Source of the DNA: Aliikangiella coralliicola | Lineage (GTDB): Bacteria; Pseudomonadota; Gammaproteobacteria; Enterobacterales; Kangiellaceae | DNA length: 64,000 nucleotides | Assembly: GCF_007004725.1 (NCBI RefSeq) | Contig: NZ_ML660162.1 | Coordinates: forward strand, 62,001 to 126,000 | Reading direction: 5' to 3' | In this document: piece after piece, positions 58,036 to 64,000 of the stretch | How the letters are laid out: each line of letters opens with the position of its first letter | Position numbering within the stretch: position 1 is the first letter of the stretch | The notes under the pieces: generated by a model | Databases searched by the model: none | Seen by the model: only the letters and a program-made list of their open reading frames with translations | Told to the model about the DNA's origin: nothing | Position numbers and translations under genes: made by a program

Positions 58036-58174
58036 GTTTTCCTCTTCACGGATTTTGAGACTCGCGCGAAGTGGATGAAGTAGATTGGTCGGGACTAAAT
58101 TGAAAACCGATCACAAGCAGTAACAATGGGCCGGTATACTTTTAGTAGACTTTCAATCCTTACCTTAACGCGAG

Positions 58175-58285
58175 GCAGATTAAACTTTTGATAGGTAACC
58201 GGACTTAAAAAACGATAGTTTTTATCACCGTTGCGCGACAGTGCTGGATTTTCACCAGCTTCCCCTACTCAAATTTTGAACAACA
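58175..58285 (-). ncRNA. Cobalamin (AdoCbl) riboswitch upstream of nrdAB
   Basis: On the minus strand the leader contains GGGGAAGCTGGTGAAAATCC and then CGCAACGGT, followed by the B12 box AAGTCCGGTTACCTATC (58206-58190). This is the conserved order of cobalamin riboswitch elements. It starts next to the predicted transcription start and ends about 140 nt before the nrdA ATG. Boundaries are approximate. Adenosylcobalamin would be expected to lower nrdAB expression. Confidence 0.85.
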
Positions 58286-58286
58286 A

Positions 58287-58302
58287 ACACTAGATATAGC
58301 TA
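58287..58302 (-). promoter_or_regulatory. NrdR box 1
   Basis: The minus strand reads TAGCTATATCTAGTGT, matching acaCwAtATaTwGtgt at 13 of 16 positions. It overlaps the predicted -10. Confidence 0.75.
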
Positions 58303-58320
58303 GAATCTGTTAGCAGGCAA
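58293..58320 (-). promoter_or_regulatory. nrdAB promoter
   Basis: On the minus strand, -35 TTGCCT (58320-58315), a 16-bp spacer and -10 TATATC (58298-58293). The predicted start is near 58286. The -35 touches NrdR box 2 and the -10 lies inside box 1, as expected for repression. Confidence 0.5.
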
Positions 58321-58333
58321 CAATATAGTGTGT
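58318..58333 (-). promoter_or_regulatory. NrdR box 2
   Basis: The minus strand reads ACACACTATATTGTTG, matching the NrdR consensus at 13 of 16 positions. It is centred 31 bp (three helical turns) from box 1, the spacing known for paired NrdR boxes. Confidence 0.75.
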
Positions 58334-58413
58334 TTTTTTGATTTTTACAAGCAGACAATTAACCAGATTCTAAAAATTAGAAGTGTGTCGTTTTCGCCAT
58401 TGTCTTAGTCAAA

Positions 58414-58431
58414 ATTCCCAACATTGGGAAT
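58414..58431. promoter_or_regulatory. TTCCC-N6-GGGAA dyad, candidate enhancer-binding-protein site
   Basis: ATTCCCAA-CA-TTGGGAAT is a perfect 18-bp palindrome 40 bp upstream of a sigma-54 promoter. It shares TTCCC-N6-GGGAA with the site at 2587-2602. Confidence 0.55.
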
Positions 58432-58470
58432 CAAATCTTGGCGAAGTCCCATTTTTCGGGCCTCAAGGGG

Positions 58471-58486
58471 TGGCATGAAATCTGCT
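58471..58486 (+). promoter_or_regulatory. Sigma-54 promoter for the DUF3192 lipoprotein gene
   Basis: TGGCATGAAATCTGCT, with GG and GC 10 bp apart. It differs from the promoter at 2475-2490 at only two positions of 16, both in the unconserved middle. The predicted start is near 58496, about 100 nt before the ATG. Confidence 0.72.
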
Positions 58487-58594
58487 TTGGTGTTTTGGAT
58501 AGCTCGCTCATCTTAGATTCAGCAAGAAGGTGTTAATCTCAGAAAAGTGGCCAAGCAACTTAATAATAATCTGTTTAACCAGGAGTAAAAAATA

Positions 58595-58969
58595 ATGAAG
58601 CACTTACTAAATATTTTAATCGCCGTTTTTCTAGTCACTTCCATCAGTGGCTGTATCGTCATTGGCGACGGAGATGGTAATTGGAACCATGACGACTGGC
58701 GTGAACAACAGCGAGAAAACCGTGAATTAATTAGTGAATTAGAGATCAATACGCCGAGAACTCGAGTGCTCACCAAACTGGGTGCACCAAACTACTCCGA
58801 TGCATTTGAAAAAAATGGTAAGCAATATCGAATTTTATATTACCGAACGCAACACAGACATTCTGATGGTGATACGACCAAGGATGAAACGACTCCACTG
58901 GTGTTCGTCGATGATCAATTGGTCGGATGGGGAGAGGAAGCGCTCGCCAAAGCTCGAAGCGAAATCTAA
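58595..58969 (+). CDS. DUF3192 family lipoprotein
   Basis: 124 residues. Lipoprotein signal with lipobox SISGC (Cys about 20), an Asp/Asn/Trp-rich linker and a DUF3192 domain (ELEINTPRTRVLTKLGAPNYSDAFEKNG; ILYYRTQHRHSDGDTTKDETTPLVF). The fold resembles small outer-membrane lipoproteins of the SmpA/BamE type: the helix followed by KLGAP and strands fits. CAGGAG lies 9 bp upstream. It is transcribed alone from a sigma-54 promoter and ends at an intrinsic terminator. The function is unknown; an envelope-stress role is a guess. Confidence 0.82.
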   Translation: MKHLLNILIAVFLVTSISGCIVIGDGDGNWNHDDWREQQRENRELISELEINTPRTRVLTKLGAPNYSDAFEKNGKQYRILYYRTQHRHSDGDTTKDETTPLVFVDDQLVGWGEEALAKARSEI

Positions 58970-59013
58970 TCAATTTGAACAGTTGATAGTCAACAAAACA
59001 CCTTAAACAAGAG

Positions 59014-59036
59014 GCCGGTTTGATTACCGGCTTTTT
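59014..59036 (+). terminator. Rho-independent terminator after the DUF3192 gene
   Basis: GCCGGT (59014-59019) pairs with ACCGGC (59026-59031), followed by TTTTTA. It directly abuts the stop codon of the convergent minus-strand gene. Confidence 0.8.
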
Positions 59037-59676
59037 AGTCTATACTCGATAATCCAAAAAATAATTGATCCGCCACCTTGGGATAACCAATTCGCCTTAG
59101 TATTTCGATTAATCTTTCATAACCAGGTGCAGGCCCCTTCTGCCCTGCGGCCAGAAATTCAACCAGAGAAGTCCGCTGACTTGGTCCCATGGGTTTGAAA
59201 CCTTTGGCAAAAGCAATTGGATTATTCACTGCGATTTTGATGAGCACTAATTGCAAATAATCGGGCGCACCGCTTTTCCATTGCAAGTTGCAGGCTAGTT
59301 TCATCGTCAGTGCTAAAGTCGGCTCAAGATGATTTTCTGACAAACTTTCTAATAAGAAAATATATTTGTTACCATCAAATAGCTGTTTTCGATTAGGCGG
59401 ATTAAAAACCTGGTTAAAACTTTTCGCCGTTTTCGGAAATGCATCCAGGTATGCTTGCTGAAAAGCGACATTATCTTGTCTGAGTTGCAGCTGGTTGTAG
59501 GCCGACTCTATCCGTTTCGAATCCTCATTTAACTTCTCTGCAACCGCAACCCGTATAGTCATTGCACACAAGCACATGAACAATATACCAACGTAGCGTA
59601 TTGTGTTTTTGCGTACTGTGTTTTTGCGTCTTGCGTTCTTGGCGTTCTTGCCTATTCTCTTCGCTATTGTCTTCAT
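59035..59676 (-). CDS. Exported protein of unknown function
   Basis: 213 residues. A basic N-terminus (many Lys/Arg/Asn, from a 15-bp DNA repeat) precedes a hydrophobic stretch (about 28-46), which could act as signal peptide or anchor. The remainder is helical, with AYNQLQLRQDNVAFQQAYLD and GYERLIEILRRIGYP. The true start may be further inside, since the first 25 residues are unusual for a signal peptide. I do not recognise a family. Convergent with the DUF3192 gene. The 59677-59958 gap shows no other gene. Confidence 0.6.
   Translation of the reverse strand: MKTIAKRIGKNAKNARRKNTVRKNTIRYVGILFMCLCAMTIRVAVAEKLNEDSKRIESAYNQLQLRQDNVAFQQAYLDAFPKTAKSFNQVFNPPNRKQLFDGNKYIFLLESLSENHLEPTLALTMKLACNLQWKSGAPDYLQLVLIKIAVNNPIAFAKGFKPMGPSQRTSLVEFLAAGQKGPAPGYERLIEILRRIGYPKVADQLFFGLSSID
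59596..59640. repeat. Three tandem 15-bp repeats inside the start of an exported-protein gene
   Basis: GCGTATTGTGTTTTT, GCGTACTGTGTTTTT and GCGTCTTGCGTTCTT follow one another, with a partial fourth. The first two differ at one base. On the coding strand each encodes a KN(T/A)xR-type pentapeptide. Confidence 0.75.
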
Positions 59677-59958
59677 ATTCGGTTTATTTATGTTGGAGGA
59701 TTTCGTTGATAAATTGATAACCAGCGTAGATCTTGAAAATCAATGTAACACTATACGACTTAAAGTTTTTAGCCTTTTTGGCAACAGTCCGATAACATCA
59801 ACAACCTACGTTAGCGAAAATCATACACGATAAGACTTAGTTTTGAATATAGCCACCCAGCATCAACTCTCTAACTGCCGACATGCAAAATTACCAGTGA
59901 TCCAAAAACCGGTGTTAAAACCCGCAGTGTTGCCCCCATTCAAGCATCGGGAATTAAA

Positions 59959-60831
59959 ATGAGCAACACTACAGGTTCGATCAAATCACTATTGCTAATC
60001 GCCCTGGCGTCTATTTTATTAATGAGTTTTGTCCCAGTCTTAATTAAGTGGATTAGCGCCAATGCGGTCACCATCGGTATTGTTCGTTTAACTATCGGCG
60101 CGGCAGGGATTGGAGTGCTGGTATTATTTTCAAAGAAGCGCGCATCAGTCACGCGGCGGGATTTTATCTGGCTGTTCCTTTTAGGTTTATTTTTCGCCGT
60201 TCATTGGTACACCTATTTCCAGAGTATTAAAATGTCTGACGCATCATTGGCTGCTATCGGCATGGCAACCTTTGGCATTCACTTATTGTTGTTAAATCGA
60301 ATATTTTTTAAAGAAACAATCAACATCAGCGATTACTTCGCCATTGTTATTTCGTTTATCGGTATTTATATTGCGTCTCCCAGGACAGATATTGCGGCCG
60401 ACAAACTCAATGGTTTTCTATTGTCCGTATTTAGTGGTTTTGTTTACGCCTGTTTACCGCTAATTAACCGTCGCATCACCCGACTTTCGACTAACACAAG
60501 AGCCTTGGGTCAGTTTGGCTTTGCTTTGCTATTCTTCATGTTGCTACTACCACAAAGCGACTTTAACCTCAGTTCATATGATTGGGGTGGCCTAGTGGTG
60601 TTAGGCGTGTTAAGCACGCTCATTGCCCACACATTGTGGATTAAGGCGAGTACCGAGCTCCCCACAAAATTTACCGCTGTCCTTTATTACTGCTATGTAC
60701 CTATCGCCATATTGCTCAGCTTTATTTTCCTCAATGAGACAATGAACTGGCAGAAGCTGGTAGGGGCCGGGTTAATTATCGCCGCCAACATAATGGTAGT
60801 GTTTTTACACAAAACCGCTCCAGCACGCTAA
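59959..60831 (+). CDS. DMT superfamily (EamA) permease
   Basis: 290 residues with ten membrane helices in two EamA repeats (about 10-140 and 150-285). Helix 1 reads SLLLIALASILLMSFVPVLIKW, and the C-terminus FLNETMNWQKLVGAGLIIAAN is typical. It is unrelated in flanking context to the EamA gene at 33866 and shares only family-level features with it. The substrate is unknown. Confidence 0.88.
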   Translation: MSNTTGSIKSLLLIALASILLMSFVPVLIKWISANAVTIGIVRLTIGAAGIGVLVLFSKKRASVTRRDFIWLFLLGLFFAVHWYTYFQSIKMSDASLAAIGMATFGIHLLLLNRIFFKETINISDYFAIVISFIGIYIASPRTDIAADKLNGFLLSVFSGFVYACLPLINRRITRLSTNTRALGQFGFALLFFMLLLPQSDFNLSSYDWGGLVVLGVLSTLIAHTLWIKASTELPTKFTAVLYYCYVPIAILLSFIFLNETMNWQKLVGAGLIIAANIMVVFLHKTAPAR

Positions 60832-60867
60832 GGAGCCCCATAGATTATCTAGCTTATTTCGGCTTGG

Positions 60868-60897
60868 TTGATTTTTGTTCAAACCTTTGTCTATACT
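60868..60897 (+). promoter_or_regulatory. Promoter candidate for the small basic protein gene
   Basis: TTGATT (60868-60873), an 18-bp spacer and TATACT (60892-60897). Downstream are two imperfect copies of ACAA(G/A)(C/T)CCATGT. Confidence 0.4.
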
Positions 60898-61032
60898 TTT
60901 TTATACAACCTGATTTATATAACCTGAATTCGGGATATATAAACAAGCCCATGTTTATATAGACAAATCCATGTCTGGTTTATGGCTGCACGTCAATATC
61001 AGCGTGTTCCTATCGGCACGGAGGCATTTTTC

Positions 61033-61230
61033 ATGACTCAACTTAGAGATGACTATTACTACCGGTTAGGTCGCCACCAAGCTGTGGTTGAGCTCAATGA
61101 AAGAATTCCCAAATCTCGCCCCACCGGCATTACTGCCAGGCAGATGCGCGACTGGCTTCAGGGCTATAACGAAATGTCAGCCATGTTCCATTGGCGCAGG
61201 CAACCTATCAAAGAAAAGCAGGTCATTTGA
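61033..61230 (+). CDS. Small basic protein, possibly RMF-like
   Basis: 65 residues from ATG 61033, which has GGAGG at an 8-bp spacing; a longer in-frame start at 60982 lacks a ribosome site. The middle reads YRLGRHQAVVELNERIP and the C-terminal half QMRDWLQGYNEMSAM. The W-x-x-G-(W/Y) helix and basic character resemble ribosome modulation factor (RMF), which dimerises 70S ribosomes in stationary phase, but the similarity is weak. Treat as hypothetical. Confidence 0.5.
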   Translation: MTQLRDDYYYRLGRHQAVVELNERIPKSRPTGITARQMRDWLQGYNEMSAMFHWRRQPIKEKQVI

Positions 61231-61426
61231 AAACAGCTAACCACTAGTTATTGAAAGATCACAACCGAACCCATCCAAAAGCTCATTCCAGTAAAAACAC
61301 TTAGCTCATCTAAATCAGTTTTATTCGCAACTCATGTTCTAAAAAGAAAAAAACTACGCATCGATAAAACAGCGATTTTTGCAGTGCAACCAATAAGATA
61401 AATTGTTTTGAGGATTAAAAAAGCGG

Positions 61427-61969
61427 TTAGTCGGGTAATTTTGCGTCACGATAACGCTTTGTTTTCATGATATTTTGATAGGACTCGATTAGCCTTTCCG
61501 CTTCGAGGAGTTGATCAGGCTTTAGCTCAGTTTTTAGCTGAACGACAATTTCCGCGGTTTTTCGATTGATACGTTTAGCGACAGGACTTTCATTAACAGA
61601 GGCAAGATAAAACCATACATAGGACTCCACTACGTTGGCTTTAAAACCCAGCCCTCGATGAAGCATAATAGCGATATTATATTGCGCCGCAGGATTTTTA
61701 CGTAAGCTCGCCTGAAAATAAAGCTCTGCGGCTTTCTTATAGTTGCGTCTGAAACCACTCCCTTCCGGCGGCTCAAAATAAAAGTTACCGAGCACAAATA
61801 AAGCCTCGGGATCGCCCAATTCTGCCTTATGCTTTAGCTTTGACCATTCGGTTACATAAACATTTTTTTGGCTGCCAAACTCTCTTAATCGGGCTGCGTG
61901 AGATGAAAATGAGCAAACAGCCGTAACGAGTAGGAGTAATATTGGCAATATTTTCTTTAAAAGCTGCAA
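61427..61969 (-). CDS. Exported Sel1-repeat (TPR-like) protein
   Basis: 180 residues with a signal peptide (about 1-25, ending SSHA). Sel1/TPR-like repeats follow: ALFVLGNFYFEPPEGSGFRR, then YKKAAELYFQASLRKNPAAQ and YNIAIMLHRGLGFKANVVES. The C-terminus is a helical LKTELKPDQLLEAERLIES, often seen in such proteins. It probably acts as a periplasmic protein-binding scaffold. The 61231-61426 gap upstream of its end holds no gene. Confidence 0.78.
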   Translation of the reverse strand: MQLLKKILPILLLLVTAVCSFSSHAARLREFGSQKNVYVTEWSKLKHKAELGDPEALFVLGNFYFEPPEGSGFRRNYKKAAELYFQASLRKNPAAQYNIAIMLHRGLGFKANVVESYVWFYLASVNESPVAKRINRKTAEIVVQLKTELKPDQLLEAERLIESYQNIMKTKRYRDAKLPD

Positions 61970-62104
61970 AAAAAATCCTTAAAGAAGGGGCCTAATGTCT
62001 CCAGATTATTGTTATTTTCTCACAATTCCCCTAGACAATTACACTCATAAGGTCAATTATAAGATAAGATGTGGGTCTAAATTGGTGATTTCTATGACCT
62101 TTTA

Positions 62105-62166
62105 CTGTGTAATATTTACATGCTTTTTAGCTACTTATCCAGCTTTTTAGCGTAAACTGTGTAATG
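62105..62166. repeat. Two pairs of direct repeats in the crp-like gene promoter
   Basis: ACTGTGTAAT occurs at 62105-62114 and 62157-62166; GCTTTTTAGC at 62123-62132 and 62143-62152 (20 bp apart, about two helical turns). They end 24 bp before the ATG of the regulator gene. Confidence 0.55.
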
Positions 62167-62189
62167 AGTTTTGAGTCCGTTGAGAGTGA

Positions 62190-62843
62190 ATGATGTTACA
62201 ACTGCAAAATTTTGAGTTATTTAAACAGCTTGAAAAAGAACAAATTGACGATGTTCTCTCACATATTCATTGTCGAAGTTTCCCCAAGAAAACCCAGATA
62301 GTTACTGAGGGTGATGACTCTCATAGCTTATATTTTGTGCTTGAGGGACGCGTGAAGATTTACCTGGATGATGACAATGGAAAAGAAATTATTGTCAACA
62401 TTCATACGCCAGGCGATTTTTTTGGCGAGCTTGGTTTGGTGAAGTCAATTCCTCGCACTGCATCAGTGCTTACGATGGAAGATTCTCGCCTGGGTATTAT
62501 GCCGGAATCTGACTTTAAGCGTTGCTTGTCAACATATTCGGCTTTTTCTATCAGCTTGATTGAAAACCTGGCCACGCGCCTGATTGAAGCCACTGAAACC
62601 ATCCGAAAGTTAGGTTTGATGGACGTCTATCGAAGAATCGCTGTCACCTTTTTGAATTTGTCTGAAGAAATTGATGGTGTCAGGATAATCAATGAGAAAT
62701 TAACTCAGCAAAACATCGCCAGCCGAGTAGGCGCTTCGAGGGAAATGGTCGCGAGAATTCTAAAAGACCTACGTGCCGGAGGTTATATTTCCCAGGAAGA
62801 CAATAAAATTATCCTCCATAAACCGCTTCCTCATTCATGGTAA
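62190..62843 (+). CDS. Crp/Fnr family transcriptional regulator
   Basis: 217 residues. The cyclic-nucleotide-binding beta barrel (about 20-115) has a phosphate-binding cassette, FFGELGLVKSIPRTASV, close to that of Crp (GELG...RTA), so it probably binds cAMP or a similar ligand. The dimer helix is followed by a winged helix with TQQNIASRVGASREMVARIL, like the Crp recognition helix. No cysteines form an Fe-S site, so it is not FNR-like. The start may be 62190 or 62193. Direct repeats in its promoter suggest autoregulation. Confidence 0.9.
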   Translation: MMLQLQNFELFKQLEKEQIDDVLSHIHCRSFPKKTQIVTEGDDSHSLYFVLEGRVKIYLDDDNGKEIIVNIHTPGDFFGELGLVKSIPRTASVLTMEDSRLGIMPESDFKRCLSTYSAFSISLIENLATRLIEATETIRKLGLMDVYRRIAVTFLNLSEEIDGVRIINEKLTQQNIASRVGASREMVARILKDLRAGGYISQEDNKIILHKPLPHSW

Positions 62844-62942
62844 TAGCGCCGCATTCATCAATGTTGAATGCGGACAGACGGTTTTGAAAGTAATTTGTTT
62901 TAAAGATAATCGGTTTTGAAGATAACAATAATCGAGTTCGGG

Positions 62943-63674
62943 TTAGTTGGCGTGATACTGCTGAACTAGATCGTTTGCTTCGCTTAAACAAAGACCATTA
63001 TGGAGTGCCTTACCAATTAATAAACCTGATAACTTTTCAGTATGTGATTCGAGAATTTTCTTGAGGTCAGCCAATTTTTCAATCCTGCTATTGGCATATA
63101 CGGGCATTTCCACATTGCGCGATATTTCAACAATATCAATCAGGTTTGCGCCGCCAGAACCACCCTTTTCTGGTATTTCGGTGACCACCAGACCAACCAC
63201 ACCATCGTCTTCCAATTGCCGGGCTAAACTGAGTAACTCATAGGCAGGCTCACCGGAACGAGTGCCAACCAGCCCTTTTTGACAATCTAACTCAACGAGT
63301 ACTCGATTGGGAAACTCTACACAAATGTCATCCAGCAAATTTCGACGCCGAATGGCTCGGCCATTCAATACCAGGAAGTCTGCGCCGATATCAGCCCAGA
63401 TATACGCAGACTCAACGCATTTAATGCCGCCAAGTACTTGTAACTCAATTGAAGGGAAAGCTTTTTTTATCTTGCCAATTAAATCGACGTTTTCGGGTTC
63501 ACCCGACTCGATCGCATCAACATCAACAATGTGAAGGCGGGAAACGCCCTTTTCAGACCAGCGTTTGACAACTTCAAACGCATCTTCTTTGACAACCTGA
63601 TTGGCAAAACTATTCTTGGGTTCTGTATGAACACACTTTCCATGACGAATTTCTAATACGGGTACTAACTGCAT
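62943..63674 (-). CDS. HisA/HisF-related TIM-barrel protein
   Basis: 243 residues from ATG 63674, close to HisA (about 245). SRLHIVDVDAIESGEP closely resembles the HisA signature LHLVDLDGA...G, and LQVLGGIKCVESAY and GLVVTEIPEKGGSGG match phosphate-binding loops. The first catalytic Asp of HisA appears to be Glu (PVLEIRHGK). No his operon genes are adjacent. It may be a HisA paralogue with another isomerase or sugar-phosphate activity. Confidence 0.7.
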   Translation of the reverse strand: MQLVPVLEIRHGKCVHTEPKNSFANQVVKEDAFEVVKRWSEKGVSRLHIVDVDAIESGEPENVDLIGKIKKAFPSIELQVLGGIKCVESAYIWADIGADFLVLNGRAIRRRNLLDDICVEFPNRVLVELDCQKGLVGTRSGEPAYELLSLARQLEDDGVVGLVVTEIPEKGGSGGANLIDIVEISRNVEMPVYANSRIEKLADLKKILESHTEKLSGLLIGKALHNGLCLSEANDLVQQYHAN

Positions 63675-63719
63675 AACCTCATCCGATCTAAAAAAGTTTA
63701 AACTATCCGTTCGACACAC

Positions 63720-64000
63720 CTCTATGCTGCAAAGAATTTATGCACGCCATTCGACTACATCCCTGCACCACGCGGCCAATTAATGTACAGCTGGAACGCT
63801 AATGCTTGAATTCAAAAGGCTTTCTCTAAATATAGGTGTAAATATGAATTTAGTCAGCACAAAATTAACCAAATTTAGAACAATTTATCAATTTAAATTG
63901 TCAAAAACTTGACTATTATTAATAGAGGATTATGACTAAACAATAACAATCAATAACTTACCTGAACTTGAGACTCATAGAGTCACTGGTCTGACAAAAT
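63720..64000. other. Intergenic region at the right edge
   Basis: AT-rich sequence without a convincing coding frame to the end of the window. It should contain the HisA-like gene's promoter and perhaps that of a gene beyond the edge. Confidence 0.4.

Noticed and set aside
63801-63820. Possible third sigma-54 promoter (GGAACGCTAATGC)
   Set aside because: The GG-GC spacing is 9 bp, not the required 10, and no TTCCC-N6-GGGAA dyad is nearby.
1-64000. CRISPR arrays, tRNA/rRNA genes, insertion sequences, prophage or toxin-antitoxin pairs
   Set aside because: I looked for repeated spacers, transposase motifs, integrase motifs and tRNA-like cloverleafs and saw none; a tool-based search could still find a small RNA.

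Overview
The window looks like a chromosomal segment from a low-GC (by eye about 40%), free-living, probably marine gammaproteobacterium. Evidence for this is the housekeeping set: prlC-rsmJ beside gor, rsmD, aroE, a gamma-carbonic anhydrase, and Pseudomonas-type nrdA (two ATP cones) with an N-terminally extended nrdB. A DUF3192 lipoprotein, a CadC/ToxR-type regulator and many small stress-related enzymes fit the same picture. A relative of Aliikangiella, Kangiella or Pleionea is my guess; the sequence alone does not settle the genus. I saw no tRNA, rRNA, CRISPR array, transposase or prophage.

Layout. 1-2310: a LolD/MacB-type ABC exporter operon behind a sigma-54 promoter. 2786-5029: a PAS-PAS-GGDEF diguanylate cyclase and a ferredoxin-NADP reductase with a Fur-like operator. 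5131-8417: a REP-like hairpin, an amber-interrupted small membrane gene, a PLA2-like secreted protein, a nitrobindin-like protein, an orphan ATPase and an NTF2-like protein. 8526-13902: an NAD-dependent molybdenum/tungsten formate dehydrogenase (fused FdsG-FdsB, FdsA) and FdhD. 14374-23927: an SPFH protein, a thioredoxin-like lipoprotein, a coiled-coil protein and a 2072-residue hybrid kinase with seven GAF domains. 24054-31287: ggt, rsmD, an ECF42-type sigma factor with its DGPF partner gene and a matching promoter, then a GST/membrane protein/hydrolase operon. 31568-39604: transporters, two LysR regulators with palindromic sites, and small enzymes (GNAT, OsmC, VOC, YaiI, thioesterase). 39781-44170: a PNPOx-reductase-ferredoxin fusion, an AT-rich gap and a secreted trypsin-like protease. 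44205-53834: VOC, rsmJ, prlC, gor, carbonic anhydrase, a CadC-LamG regulator, an MCP and aroE. 53842-58333: nrdAB with terminator, cobalamin riboswitch, promoter and two NrdR boxes. 58414-64000: a second sigma-54 promoter driving a DUF3192 lipoprotein, a DMT permease, a small basic protein, a Sel1-repeat protein, a Crp-like regulator and a HisA-like protein.

The strongest new observations are regulatory. (1) Two sigma-54 promoters with nearly identical -24/-12 sequence lie about 56 kb apart, each downstream of a TTCCC-N6-GGGAA dyad. One serves the ABC exporter and the other the DUF3192 lipoprotein, which suggests one enhancer-binding protein controls both. (2) nrdAB carries two NrdR boxes exactly three helical turns apart plus a cobalamin riboswitch, which implies a B12-dependent ribonucleotide reductase elsewhere in the genome. 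(3) A TGTCGA-N17-CGTC promoter precedes the DGPF gene of the ECF42 pair. The most unusual proteins are the seven-GAF kinase, apparently built by repeated duplication of a two-GAF unit, and a CadC-like regulator with a periplasmic LamG domain.
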